Shown in pieces: positions 11,570 through 25,800 of a stretch of DNA of 64,000 nucleotides. This DNA is from Pelargonium tetragonum (taxonomy: Eukaryota > Streptophyta > Magnoliopsida > Geraniales > Geraniaceae). The position numbers and the translations under genes are program-made. Location of the stretch: the NCBI GenBank assembly GCA_036897445.1, contig JAYMTL010000030.1:1-64000 (forward strand), given 5' to 3'. The number at the start of each line of letters is the position of its first letter. The first letter of the stretch is position 1. A model generated the notes under the pieces. It was not told where the DNA came from. It made no database searches and saw only the letters and a list, made by a program, of their open reading frames with translations.

Positions 11570-13600
11570 TTTCTTGCAGCTAGTATCAGTGTATTATGTG
11601 TTCTTATAGTCTTTGTATGAATTGTATTATATATAAAGAAATTTTAGTAGAGTAGAATAGATAGTAATAGAATAGGGTATAATAGACATTATAGGCTTCA
11701 GTCTTATTCTTATTAAGTTAAGGCAAGATTTATCTTGTTCCTTGTTATTACTATTATTACTATACAGAGGGGTAAGTCTTAATAGTATAATAGAAAGTTA
11801 TTGTACTAGTTGTTAAGGACTCTTATTCTTTGCCTTTATCATTATAAGAGGATAAGGCCTTAGTAGTCCTAGGATATTAGTCATTCTTCCTGACTGTAGC
11901 GTAGCGAGGGGGGTTCATATAGTAAGTAATTTTAATAGAACATAGGTATCTATAACCACCAACTACCGCTTATACTTATTTACTGCATTTTCTTAATCTT
12001 AAAACTCCTTTATTTAGACCTGTAACCTCCATACTCTTAATCTCAATATCTTTCTTAAGAGGTACATTCTACCTTGCTGTTTCTTACTCTTCTGCACACT
12101 TTAACTTGTTTTCTTGTGTCTACTACCTTTAAATCTCTTCATTTTATTAATAGCTAGACTACCTTCTCGTAACTGTATTCTTCTAGCCTTTACTCTGCCT
12201 ATTCCTTTTACTTTAGTTATATACTAGATTTTCATTCACTTAAAAAGGACCCTTATTTCTTGCTTACTTAGCGACCCCCTTTTGAGGTAAATCCTAATGC
12301 TGTTTGCAAGACATAAAAATAGAATTTGGGTTTTGACTTTTACTTAGTTCAGAGCAATAGAGTTAGTGTTATTTTTCTTAGTATTAGTCAATTCTGGTAA
12401 TGGAAACTTTTGAAAAAGAGTGGGCTCTTTCCTACCAAATCGAACAAAAGTAAGTAAAAAAAGAAACCCGGTTTCGGATTTCAGTTTCAAAAAGTATAGT
12501 ATAGAGAGAAAGTCTAGTAAATTGATAGAAATGAAGTAACAAGGGTTCTCTAAGGGTAGGATACAGAAGATGGGTATATCTTTGAAGAAGGTAGATACAG
12601 ATAAGCAGTAGATGTTAGTTACCTATAAGAATTTTAGGAATATGAATAAGAAATGAGAAAAGTCAGTAAGCAGTTGGTAGGTATTACAGGTAAGAGAAAA
12701 CCCAGGCTACTCAGTTGCAGAAAAAGTACGAAGCGAAGAGTAACAGAAACCAAGGTAGTTAAAAGTGAATAAGGAAGTATAAGAAATCGAAGGTAATAGC
12801 TCTTTATAACCTAAGCGGGAGTCTGTTTCCCTTTTTTAGTACTGTAGTTAGTTAGTTAGGGCCAGTAAATTAATAAAAAGGTTTTTGTTTAAAAAGGTGT
12901 ACTGAGGGGATAATCAAATAAGCACAAGAGCACGTTTGATATTCCTTTTCCTTTTGGGTTTTAGGAATACTCGGTTTTTAGAAGAAAGATAGAAAGTAAC
13001 TCTAATACAAATACAGGGAGCCCCTTTTGTTTACTAATCGAGGAAATTGTGAGTACTTTATACTAAACAAGGTGGAATGAAACAAGTAACTAACTCCGTT
13101 AATCTAATGCGGAGTTTCTTCTATTTTCCAATTCCAGAGATTAGAAAAAGAAGTAGAATTCCTTTGACTCCTTGCTAACTTTGGGAATAAAAACATTCAA
13201 TTTCTTTCAAACTCCTGAACCCAAAAAGGTAAGGTAAAGATGAGAATAACAATAACTTAGATAGGTAGGTAATAGCTTATATAAATATCTTCCTTGTCTC
13301 ATTTCTTTTCTGTTTCTTATTATTTCACGTTAGAGCACCCCAGAATTTCAGTAATGTACGTAGGTTAGAATCCCTTTGAGAAGCCTTTTCCATTACACAC
13401 TCTATAATAAAAAAGAGTAGTTCAGTGTATATAAGATTGACTTGGATTTAGTTATTATATAGGATAAGGAGAGGATATTAAGAGAAAGAAAGGGAGAATA
13501 GGGAATAATTCTATTATTAGTTCTTGAGCTTTTTCACAAGTATGCTATTAAGTTATAACTAACTAGATATCAGGTTCTAGAGAGTATACTTGAGTTCGGT
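11570..13600. other. Texture-shift segment with opposite strand skews
   Basis: The sequence changes character here. G/C clusters and A/T homopolymers thin out, and the text resembles ordinary plant mitochondrial spacer. At about 11940-12250 the + strand is strongly pyrimidine-rich (long C/T words, few G). At about 12490-12830 it is strongly purine-rich (AAG, GTAG and GAAG words, few C). Comparing the second tract's complement with the first by eye showed no inverted-copy relationship. No open frame supports a gene. A transferred or younger insert, or the footprint of a transcription or replication asymmetry, are both possible. Confidence 0.45.
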
Positions 13601-16600
13601 ATCGTAGGAATTGCGGGCAATCCTTTTGGGTTGATGAAAGCTCCTATTTTAAATTCACTTTTTAGAGGTATCATTTACATTCTTTACTATTCAATTTTCT
13701 TATAGCTGTATCATAATTTTATGAATAGGGGGGTTACCTTTTCCCAAAAAATGACATCAATATTAGTACAGGATTGCCCCGATATTTTACTCCAGAAAGG
13801 GCCAACATGTAGATGGAATGCTCTTTTTTAAGATAATCGGTAATAATATAAGAGATAGTGGATACTCATAATTTCACAAAAAAAGGATAGGCAATCCTCT
13901 TTTTCTTTGGTGTTGAAAGGACTAGACTCTAGTTTGATTTTCAAATACTAAACTTTGTACTTTCAGTTGATAAACAAAGGAAAAATGCTCTTATCCTTAA
14001 TTTCCGTGACTCGAAAGCTTCAATATTGTTCTAACTAAGAACTTCTTCACTTAGCAAGGGTCTCTTGTAAAGCGAACACCCTTAATGGACCTTACCCTGA
14101 CTAGACTAGTTCTTCATCTTAATTCAGTTATTGCTTTTTTATTAGTATTATATCTTTCCTGATATCTCAGTTTATCTACTTTACCATCTGATAGGAATAT
14201 CTGATTTGACGACCAAAAAATCTTTCCAAAATTAACAGTTATATAGTTAAATCATAAGGTAAAAAAGAGTTTTATACTTAGCTAGTCAGAAGGATCCCGT
14301 CTGTTGTTTGCTTAACAAGTGCTTATAAACGGGTTCTTATTGAATATCTTTTAAAAGTATTGCCATAAACTTCACCTTGGCAAGAAAATCTTAACAAAGA
14401 TAAGGATCAAAGGCTTTATACTCCACAAGAATCTTATGAAGCTTCCGAAATTTCTTTGCTTGGCTGTATATAAGGTAAGGAATTTGCTACTTTTAAGTGG
14501 GGATCCGTCTCTTATACGTAACTCTTTGGTATATATTTGTAGATTTTGTTCAATTAAATTGAAAAGGAATGGTGTCATTTGGATGGAAAAGTCCTGGCAC
14601 AAAGAGTTTTATATGCTGTAGAATAAGGATAGGATTTCTTTTTGTTTGCCTCTTTTCCGAAAAAAATATATGGCACTGAAAGAAAGGTCAAATATAAGTA
14701 TTCACATGTGTGTCATAAATAATATTAATTTATAAAAATCACTCTTGTAAATTAGAAGCGAATTCTTTAGTTTAACTGGCGTCTAATCTAAACCTTAGAT
14801 AAGGTTCTACATAACCCTACTTATTACTTCTGTAATTAAGATCTGTTAGCACAAGATCTCGGTCCATGGAAAATTTTATAACTAGATTCTGCTTCATAGT
14901 ATTTCCTAAAACAAGAAGTTACAAAAGGAAGAAAATTTCTGTGAGATGCTATCAAAAAGGGGGTCCACCACGTATATACAGTTAAGTCAGAAGGTATAAC
15001 GGTTAGTTCGCTTTTGCAATTGGAGTTAAGAATCCGTATGTTACCTAGGTTTTCATTAGCTCAATTCGTTTACTAGACAAACGAGGAACTACTGTATAAT
15101 AATTTAAAGTAAATATACTCAATTTAGTGGGGTCTATTTATATATGAAGGGTCTCTTACGATAAAGCACTAACCCGGATTTTTATTGAAGAATTGAAGAA
15201 ATGCTTTTTATAGATTAAGTAAAAGAGTGCTGTTGCTATGCCGTTACGGAACAATTACTACTTTTCGGTATAGTCCTTTTGCTCTCATCTTATATACTAA
15301 ACGTCTATACGTTAGTACAGGGATCCTTTGTGCTAGAGTAAATCGCAGGAGTTAGAACAGATAAAGCATAAATTGGTATAATTCATCCTCTTTTTTTAAT
15401 ACATCCGTATAAGGATTAAACCATCCTCTACATAGTAGCAACTACAACCTTTGAATTACAGCAATCCAAAGAAATAAAAAAACTCGTTTGAGAAAGATAC
15501 ACCCAGTATTACTTAACCTGGTCTGGTGAGTAACACACTTCGAACAAATGGGGGCTCCTTGTAACTTTACTGAGTTATCTGAACTAGGTAGTTTCTTTTA
15601 TCAAGCTTTGGTAACAAGATCGATCTAGTAATTTAATTATTATTCTAGTAATTGACATTCAAGAGTTAAGATATCCCTTCTATAGAACATGATATTTAAT
15701 TACTTCCGTTTTTGCACTAAGCAGTATTAGTAAAGTACTACTGAAAATCCTGTAAATTGACTTCTTAAAACCTACCTGTAATTCTGAATTTAAACTAGGC
15801 GGCCTAAACCATTATAACCCTTCTCTTAGTTTTTGGGGCCTTCTTGTTTAAGAGCACAAACCGTCATGCAAATTTTTAGGCTCTATACTTCAAGAATATT
15901 AAGGCCTAAGTTATAGACTTCAAAACTATATTCCTAAAGCATAAAACGAAGATTTTTTTTATTAAAGATAAGGTGTGAGTTATTTTAACTAAGTATTTTC
16001 CAAACCTGATGATAAGAAAGAAAAAGGAATGCATTCACAAACCAACCCACGTAAGGGCGGTCAGGAGCTTCTTTCCTTATTCTAAAATAGAGTATGAGAC
16101 AGATATTTTAGTTAGCTACGGATACATATACCAAAAGATTTTGAGATCTACCACTATAAGGATGCTCAGGCAACAAAAGACATATGAAATCAAAGGCAAA
16201 ACAAGGGTTCTTTTTATTCGCGGATACTTGAGAGTAGCTATCTCACTACACTACATACTAAAAGTGGTATTCTAGGAATTTCTGAGAATTTTCTTTCCGG
16301 ATATCCGGGAGTATCTATATGTATGTTATTGAATATTAATCTGGTTCCTGTAATACTATTCTAAATCGTTTTCAATCATAAGTAACAGGTGAGTGTGAGG
16401 AATTAAAAGGTTCCGGCGGTCGGTTCTTAACTAGTTAAATAAAGGCTTCTGGAAAACAGGATCTGTCGATGGTATGAGCTTAGTGTTGTGATATCTACTA
16501 CGCGGATTGCCTTAGGTAGAAGCTCTTATACCCTGACAAAGGATATAGGCGCATCCTCTATCTGAATGAAATTAATTGGGTCTTTAGTATTCTTTAATAT

Positions 16601-19600
16601 AGTTTTTAGTATTAGACTTAAATCAAAAATTAATGCATTACAATGAATTAGAATTTCTTTGACTTGCCTTCTAATTCAAAAGGTGGGGATCTTTTTTCTC
16701 ACGACATTATCTAAGTAACTTTAATTTATTTAGACGCTTTTTGGGGGTGTTAACGAGCCCGCGTTTCTATTGCAATGGATTGAATTATCCCTACAATTTC
16801 GAGATTATAGAGCTCTTATACCTAAATCTATGTGTAACCAAATAAGAAGAATTTTGAATTTATAGACTACCTCAAAGTATCTTTCTAAAAATGACTAACA
16901 AAAAAAGTAAAGGGGCTCCATTTTTATATACAAAATGACTAAATTAAGCCACTTTGGATTCTACTATAATGTAAGTTTTTCAAAGATGTAAAACCGTTTT
17001 AACCTACGTACATAAAGCTTTCGAAAATATATATCCTGAATTTACACTAGCAACGCGGTAATACTTGACTGTCAAATTACTGCCATAAAGTTGACTAAGT
17101 GTTTACGCTACAGAAGATAGAGTAGGCGAGTCTTGCTATGGTAAAAATCTTATTGTTACACAACTACTCGTTTGTAGGAAACTTTTACTGCGAGAGATCC
17201 CTATTTAGGATAATTTATCCTTGATTTTTTCATCCTTAGGAGTCCCTACGAATTTTCTTTTTCGGGCAAGCTTAGGCGAGGTAGTTAAGAATCCAGAATT
17301 CGTACAAATTTCGCAATTACATGAGACCCCGCCCTTAATAAATAAAGACTTTTTATACCGAAATTCCTGCATTGAATATTGAATGAGTACTAAACATTAG
17401 AAATTGACTTTAAAGTAAGACTTTTTTGCCTTGAAAAGTAAAAAACTAGTAAATGGCCGGTAAAGCCGAGTATTTCTTAGGGTATAATTCAAGGATCTAA
17501 GCCCCGTATTTTTGTGAGTCTTACCGCGCAAGACACATTGTAGCTAGCAATAGCCCTATTCGTAGAAAAGGAAACTCCTCGGAGTCATTTTACACGTTTT
17601 TGTAGCCCCATAAGGAAACCTATATATTTAACAAGTTACTTTTTACTTGCCAAGCCTAAAATAGCAGTAAACGACATTTATAAAAATTACCGTAAATCCT
17701 ATAAAACTCGTTAATATAAAATTGTAGACTAAAAGCTTAATGTCAGTCTCTTGCCTAAAACGGGCTTATTACCGAATTAATGAATCAAATGGAAAAAGAC
17801 TTGTAACGAATATAAAAAACATCCAAGGGGATCCCGCCCTTAAGTAAAATAAGGAAGGCAAAACAAAGTTTAATGTTGTATTGTTCTATGGGGTTCTTGC
17901 TTAACTTTCGGAACAGAGCTTTCTTTTTCTATCCTAAATTAGCGAGGTATAAAAAATTCAATTGAGTACTGAAAAAAAGGGGGGGGGGTAACCCACGCGA
18001 CTCCTGATTCAAGAAGTGTTTTATTTAATATAAGAAACTCCAATAAGATAAAAGGGTTAGTCGGGATACTTTCGCCTAAAGTGCGTACTTAGTACGAAGT
18101 TCTATATAACTAGAATAGGTAGATAGTAAGTTTTCCTATAAGAATTTCCTGAGAAATTCCAAAGTTTTCTACTAAAAGGACTAAACCAAAACTCTTGTAA
18201 GCGAACACTGAATGTTATCAACCAAAAGCTTTTGCTAGGATAGGTTAAAATAGAATGAGTCCCTTTACTTGCTGACTTACTTAACAGCACCCTGAACCTA
18301 GAACAGGGGTTAATTAGAAAGATTTAAAAGGAGCAGTTTTCCTTACTTTTGTCTCTCCGTAATAAAAACCCACTGGGAAAGATAATAGCTAAGGCACCCA
18401 TCAAATTTCATTGCCCCCAGCCCCCAACGTTAAGAAAGAATTTGAATTGAATACTTAAATATTTAATAGGGTCCTTTTTGTAATCTATCTTAGAAAAGAC
18501 GCAAAAGTTACTTCTTGATATTTAGCCTTTGCTTAATCCACTTTTTCAAATACAGAAGTGTTCACGACCTAAGAACCCGGTTAAGAAAAACGAGTGCTAT
18601 TATCTAAAAGTAACCCTGCGCAAACTGAAAGTAAAGGCACTCGAACACTTTGAAAGGCGGGGTATTAGTATTGTAAGATTCGGATTAGGTGAGAAATTCC
18701 TAAGGGTTTCTTAGATAATACGGCTTCTTACTTTAGTAGGATACATAATTACGCTAGAACTAGGCCCTACGGGGGTGCTTACTAAAACTCAACTAGGAAA
18801 CTCCTACCAATTTCGTGAGAAATTGAATACTAGATAAAAAAAGGCCTGCTTTATAAAAGGATAAATAAAGGCTTTGATGGACTAAAGTATAAACTCAAAT
18901 TTATAGGGGTACACAATAATTGCGTTTTGCTTGTATTCCTTTTTTATTTGATCTTGTCAAGAAAACACTTAGTATAGAATAGAGGGCCTATATTAGATCT
19001 TAATTACAGTAGCAACCCTTAGACTCTTACTTATCTTACTTAATAGATAGTAAGTCATAAGATTACTTGAAGAAGTTATACTAATATCTTGGATTCTCGA
19101 TGTCATTAAGCCTATAAGAAAGACAAGCCTTGGTATCACCGTGTCACTCTCGATAGGTTATATAGTATAGTAGCTCGTATTAGAAAGGTTGCAGTTTCAA
19201 GAGATTGAGGAACCTAATAATGAATTCACGAGTTTCCGCAAGTAAGACGTACTAACAATAACTAGATTCAAAGAATAGTTAGAACGTAGGGAGAACTGCC
19301 TAAAGAATGTAATACTAAATAAAGAGAGGGCCCCCATAGCGTATACTTACTTAAACTTAAATATTAACCCAGGATATGCCATGGGTGTTCAATTTAGTTG
19401 GTTTCTTTAAAGATTTTCATCACATAATATTAACAGATAACTGAGTATTGAAACTCAATTTAAGAAGTTAAGCCGTTTTTATACTTTATCTGTTCTGTAG
19501 CATAGCACCTTGCTTAAGAAGAAAAATTTTATTTGGGATCATGTCTAGACGTAGTATACCTTAAGAAATTATATGTGTTATAAGATGCTTTTTTGGTTTT

Positions 19601-19756
19601 TGGCATACAGTTAAGCGAACCCTTAAATTTCCATAATATCTAAAAGCCCGTACCACAAAAGGTAATGTAATTCAGGGGTGTATTCATAGTTTTTTATTAA
19701 AATTGAATCTTATAGTAAAGAGATATGACTTTGAATCTAAGTGAGTTAGTGAGCTT
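13600..19756. other. Gene-free AT-rich stretch
   Basis: No gene recognised. Open frames reach 88 codons (16009-16275, rich in Lys/Arg) without family resemblance. The stretch contains an A7-G10 homopolymer junction at 17972-17988. From about 18950 to 19340 the texture is smoother, like the segment at 11.6 kb but shorter. Confidence 0.68.
17972..17988 (+). repeat. A7-G10 homopolymer junction
   Basis: Seven A are followed directly by ten G, the longest G run I noticed in this AT-rich window. Such a run is prone to length variation and to assembly or sequencing error, so its exact length deserves caution. Confidence 0.8.
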
Positions 19757-19824
19757 GAACTACCAGTGATTAGAGTCTTGTTTTCAAACGGCGGGAGTCA
19801 TTGGTTCAAATTGAATCGTAGTTC
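19757..19824 (+). pseudogene. Decayed plastid-type tRNA-Met (trnM-CAU) with anticodon now CAA
   Basis: From 19769 on (TTAGAGT) the sequence follows land-plant plastid trnM(CAU), the elongator form that plant mitochondria carry as a plastid-derived gene. The block ACGGCGGGAGTCATTGGTTC plus AAAT (19788-19811) is identical to the plastid gene as I remember it. Three changes matter. The anticodon loop reads TTCAAAC instead of TTCATAC, so the anticodon is CAA (Leu). T-stem pair 52:62 is G-G. The 5' part is about five bases short. GAACTAC and GTAGTTC at the two ends pair over seven bases, but the same 5' bases are needed for the D stem (ACT/AGT), so both cannot form in a standard way. Most likely a pseudogene; expression as an odd tRNA is not excluded. 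Confidence 0.68.
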
Positions 19825-22800
19825 TTACTTTTTAACTTAGGTAGATTAGAGAAAATGGAACTTCTATTCTATATTCTAGAGTGCAATTAATATATGCTTT
19901 ATTCGCCGAGCATCTCATTTCTGTCTCCTAAATAAAGTATCCAAACTCGCTTGTCCGGAAAGGGCTTAAACCAAGTTAACAAAAAGCCTTGATACGAACA
20001 TTAGCATTATACGTGTTTTTACGCAATGTAAAGCAGTTATGTACCTGTGATTTAATCTGATTAAATAATAGCTGAAGGTTCCCCAAGCAGTCCGCACCTT
20101 ATGATTTGGGATGCAGAATTTTCTTCTATGTAATTTAGTTACTAAACCTTTGAAAGTGAAAAGTATGAGGCGTGTTCCTATTTAGCGCTTACTTTTCAGT
20201 TACGGAAATCTTAAAGATATGCCCCCGTATAGGGGTTCCTTAGGAGCCCTTTTATATTGATTATTTGTTTGATCTGAAGCAGGTATAACTCCCGGAACGG
20301 GGGTGGTAGGGAAAGTTTTGACATGCCGTAATCTGAGCAGCATATCCAGGAAACGTGAGTAAATGCTGTTAATTTATCTTGACTTGACAAAAGCTATAAA
20401 GTGCTTATGCTTTACACGAAGCCTCCCCACTATCCACTATGAATCCTGGGTAATTTACAGACTTTTGAGGTAGGCAGATTTTTTCTAATTGTCCAGTTGA
20501 GCAACCCATGCTCTTTAATTCCAGACAAGCACTTTATGTATATGGGATTTATCTAATGGGAGTCTTGGTTCTCTAAAGAGAAGTATTCTATAACAAATTT
20601 TATGTAAAGGAGTTTCCATTTGTTCTTGCCTTTCGAATGGCCAATGCTTTTGGGTTGCTTTTATATTATACCAAGTTTATTAGAGTTAATTCAACGAGTA
20701 AGGAGTATAACAAGTAAATAGGGGTACTCCTTGTTCAAGTAAAGGGAACCTATGCGCCTATTTCGAGATAGTCTAATCCTGGGGAAGAAACTATTAAGAG
20801 GTAAAGCACGTGCTCTCTATCTCTAGAAATTGTACGATATCCTTTAATTGCATATCCAAATTACTCTTAAAAGGAAATATTGAAAAAAAAGCCCTTAAAT
20901 AAATATAATACTCCAACTTTGAACCTGATGGTTCAGTGTCTGCCGCAAAGTCTATTATTAAACTGGCTGGAAAACCCATTCTCTGATTCTTTATTTCCTA
21001 TAATCCCAGCCCTAATTAGATGTCTATAGAAAGAATCTCTTATGATAACTCTAGCTGTAGAGCATTTACGGATGAGTGCTGAACAATGAAAATTCTTTTT
21101 AAAACTAGGAGTCCCTTTAGTACCAGCACATAGAATTCGAAGCCGTCCATGCTATGCCTTTTTCTGATATGACTCTAGCTTTGGTAGGATTTTACGATTA
21201 CCGTAATTATAGACAAATAATTAAGCTTGCTAATAATTCAAGGGATAAAACCTTATTCATTAGGAAAAGCAGAAAGTTTGCTCATTTTATTAGATTGGTA
21301 GCAAACACTTGGGGCCTAACCAATTATCCTAGGGTTCGGTCCCTACTCACCTTAGAAATATCATAGTTATTGTTTTCCATTCATGTACAATATAAGAAAG
21401 TAAACAAGAAGCTTATTCTTAAATAATCAAGAGTCATACACGGGCACCGCCTGCTCTAGAGATAGCTAAAATGACCAATGATGCATTTCAGTATAGGTAA
21501 GCGAATACCTACAATATTAATGATTTTTTTATTCTACCCCAATTGCTAGGCTAATATTCCCGTTTAAGGTATGTAGTTCTAGTTCGAAATCAAATACGAA
21601 TGCATTTATCAGAGCATAAATAGAAAAAAATCCTGAATTTAAGGAAAAGGTCGCTATACTAGATAGAATTAATTGAGCTGTTCGGTCATTGTATAGCCTA
21701 CTTCTTTTATAAAGAGATTTGCATGAGTAATCCAATTTCTAGTTTATTCCATTTTGAGCCTAAGTCCTTAGTGTTTATTAACTAACCTACCCCGCAATTT
21801 CAAAGTCAAACTGAAATTAAGCCCTCATTTGTTCAACAGTTTCTTTATTATTAAATTTGTTATGAGTTTTAGGAGAAATTGCTCCATTATTTTGCTAATG
21901 ATTCTTATTAGTTTAGAGGGCTAATAATATTGGTAATTTGATCGTATATATAATATTGGCCTTTCTATATCGCGCTCTATTTGCCCCCTTGGAAGCATAA
22001 ATTAAAGAAAGAGAGAAGCAAGCTCTAAAGAGGTGTTGGCTGCTCCTATGATTACAAGTTTCTGATTCTGGATAATAAGGAATTTTTAAGAATAAGTAAG
22101 TAAAAGAGTTTATTTACTGGGTTGTTCTACTTGCTATGGAATTTCATTTAAGTGTTTAAAAGGGCTATGTTTATCGGTAAAAACCTTGTTAGACAATAGG
22201 TAAAATTGGGGTTATAGAAAACCCGAAAAGGCAAATTCATGAGAGTTTCCTGACCAGGCCTCTTCTCTTCTATCTAGTAGTATTACAGCAGGTAATTTCT
22301 TAATTTTCTTTCTAAAGCAGAGGAAAAGGATAGCTACATTCTTCTTTGTTGGTAGAAATTCCTTGATTTTAGTCTTCTAGATTTTTGCTTTTATATTATG
22401 AATTTTAGTTTACTTTGTATTAGTTTTCTCGCGTTGTTTGTATAAAATCTGACACTCGTAGTTGTATTGATAAGTAAAGCTCTTAAGCCTAGCTATGGGT
22501 TTCTTAAGTTTCTCTTGAGTGCTTTTGCTTGGATCTCCAGTTTTTCTAAACATAGCAAAAGGTTCTTTCTAACTCTATTTCTTTCTCGTAGGGTCAATTT
22601 GAAAAAATAAAGAGTGGAAGAATTTCGAGGATCCTTATATTTCATGCTTTACGTACTTCTTTGCTCTTTCTATATCAGTTTGGTCTATTCTTTTCTGGGC
22701 CCGGTTTTGTCCCAATTTTAATGCAATTCGAACGGTGAGGGGACATCTAACAAAATATATATACTTTTCAGCTTTTTAAGGTGTGATCGTAGGTATAGGT

Positions 22801-25800
22801 TCAAGTCATATTCATAGTCCTCCATCTTCTTGTTTTCTTAGTCTTAACTTTTTCTATTATTGATCCTTTTTTATTAAGGAGTTTGCTTGTTTCAAGTTTC
22901 CAATTCTAGTATTTCCATTTAAAAGGAATTGAAGCTAAAGTCATTTGGAAATAATGTTTACTATATCCAGGTTTACGCTCTCGGGTATCCCTAAAATTTG
23001 AAACTTTAGTTCTAAAGGGCCCTTAACTACAAAACATAACTTGTAGGTCGTTGGAAAACTGTCCCTATTTCAGGTTAAGTTCTCAAATAAAGACAATAAA
23101 GTAGCGCCCTCTTCCTATGCGAAGATCCTTATTAGTAGGGATCTTTAGACTTTTTACAACATCGAGTTTTGCAAGCTAGTCATTTTTTTAGTTTTTGTAT
23201 AATTTATGTTTTATTTCATATAGGAAATAGTTACTTCAAAGCACACAACAGTATAGACAGTTAGTCTAAAATTCATTTTGCAAATTCTTTCTGAGGGCTT
23301 CCTAATTTCTTTTTTGTACTACTAAAAATTCCTTTTCATAGCTGTCTAGACCAAAGAGTTTCCTAAGAATGTTTGACTTTCTTTTTACTTCTAAAAAGTA
23401 ACAGATACTCCAACGGGTTCTGGTTTCTCTAGCGGCATACTCTTTAATTTTTGATTATTGAGGGGGTTAAAACTTTTTGTTAACGAAATTACTTCAAATT
23501 AAAAAAACTACAATTTAGAGGGTGCCCGGCAAGCTAAGCTATACAGGTCCTTTGATTGTGTGACGAAGAACTAAAAAGTTTTCAAAACATATGAGAGAAT
23601 CCCGGCAAAGCTTTTTTTTAGAGTCACTTGCTTAGTACTTTGTTATCTCTTTATACTAAATTCAAGAATAGGTAATCTTATAAAAATTATAAAAATGGGT
23701 AGATTAAAGAATCGAAGTATACAAGCACGTCCAGAGCTTTCTTTCGAGACCCAACAAAAAATCTTTTTTCTATTACAGGATTAATCTCCGGGTTATCCCT
23801 TCCGTTCAAGATATTTGTACTATACTAGGGCCTGAGAAAAACTTTATAATTAATAGCTATCAACAACAGACGTTTCAGGGAAGACTTGAAAAAGCTTTTT
23901 ATTACTTAAGCTGCTTAGTGGTTTTAGTTAAAAAGGATAAAACTACAGAATTTCTTTCGATCCTTCTGAGTTGTTGTAAGAAAAACCAGTTTAGCTTCTT
24001 AAAAGAAAGTTTTTTAATATACACTTGTCTTTGAAAAGCTGCAGGAACCCCTTATATTGTCCCGAATCAAGGCTTTTAAGTCAAAATTTTACTAGGCGCA
24101 GAACCCCGGCTGTGACAGTATATAAAAGGTCCAGGTATTAAGGCTTCCAAAATCTTAGACTCAGGTAAATATAGGATATCGCACAAAGCTCGGGATAATA
24201 TCCGAAAAAGCAGAATTAAAGAGAAGTATGAATACTTACCCGGGGTTTATCGCAAAACTTCTTTTTCTTGCCTGATTAATAAAGTTGACAGGAAGGAAAT
24301 GTGGTATAGGGAAGTTTACTTAGCGAATCGATATATGTATATAATAGGGTTTAATATGCAAGAACCAGTCAGAAACATACATTTGCCCTATTAAAGTTAG
24401 ACTTAGTACAACAAGGGAACCTAATGGATGCAGCACAATCCATTCTAGCAAAGGTATAGATATTGCGAATGGATTAAATTATCAGTTCAACCCTTAATAA
24501 ACAAAATATATAAGCAGTCTAAAAATTAAGGTAAAAAGGAAAGACTTTATTTGTTAGAAACCCTTACCCTTTAGTTTTTTCAACTCAAGAAAGCGTTAGA
24601 CTTTACCTAAAATACAAATTATATTCTGCTTAGCAAAAACTAGGAATTGCACGATTAAGGCGACCAACCTTTGGATTATGTATATAAAACAAGGTGCAGC
24701 GGATAAAGTAAAAGAGGACTATACTCTAAGTCGTTGTTCATCGAAAAAAAGACCTAGTTCCAGTTATTGTACTTTAGAGTTATTTTAGAAATTAGAAACT
24801 ACTAGTAATTCATAAATATAAGTAAGGAGTTTTTCTTAGTAGAAAGGAAACTTATAAGGTCTACGCAGTTAAGATAAAAAAAAGAAACAACTAAAAACGT
24901 TACTAAACTTTATTAAAATTAGATATTAGGATTTGATCTATAATTACAAATTCCTTTTTTCTAAGACTCCAAGGAACACTTTGCCCGGTATAATATCTAA
25001 GCGGGAATACTTGTATTATATTTAGCAATTTCAGTACTTAGCTCTCTTGTAATATAGATAAGACTTGGTTTTTATTTCTATGCAAATAAATTTGCTACTT
25101 CGTCAAGGGTAAAGGGAATCCGGTAAAAAGCACACCTAAAAATTGAAAATAGAGTAACAAGTATGCTCAGATGTGAGCAAAGAAAACCGGACGAAAAAAA
25201 CCTAAGACCTTTCCTTTAATTAAACTATGAGGACTGCCCATAAAGGAAATCCTTAGTTTTAAACAAAACTTTTTACTATGCTAAATATAAAGGAAAAAAT
25301 CTTCCTTCGAGAATCTAATATTTCTACATTAAAGCTAGGAGAGAAAAGAACTAACGTAATTTGAAAAGGTATGCTCTCCGTTTCCTGGATGGAGTTTCTA
25401 CAACATATTTCTTTCTTTTAGCAGAGTATTTAGTTTCCAAGTATAGTCTATTGGAGCGCCGCACAAAAAAGAAGTTTTATTACTCGGCAATGCGCTTTTG
25501 TACTCTAAAAGGTGTTAAGAAAAACCTCTACTAGATTCATTATACACCCTGAATATAGGCTTAAGAAAAAAGAAGGGCTATTTGCCACTAGAAATATACT
25601 GCCGTTTTGTCTAAAAACTGCTCAAGGGTAAGGAGAACTCCTTATATTGCTTTCGTTATAGTAGAAAAATGCCTTACGAAACACAAACACCTGTAGGAGA
25701 TATGTCAAAAATGAAATAAATGTGGTATTATAAGATAAGATTGAGGGCTTTTTGTGCTAAGGGGTTTTGTGTTTTAATCTAGCCCAGGATTAGTAATTTG

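Noticed and set aside
16009-16275. 88-codon frame rich in Lys and Arg
   Set aside because: Superficially ribosomal-protein-like in charge only. No conserved motif is seen.
21154-21366. 70-codon basic frame
   Set aside because: Protein-like on reading, but no recognisable family or context.
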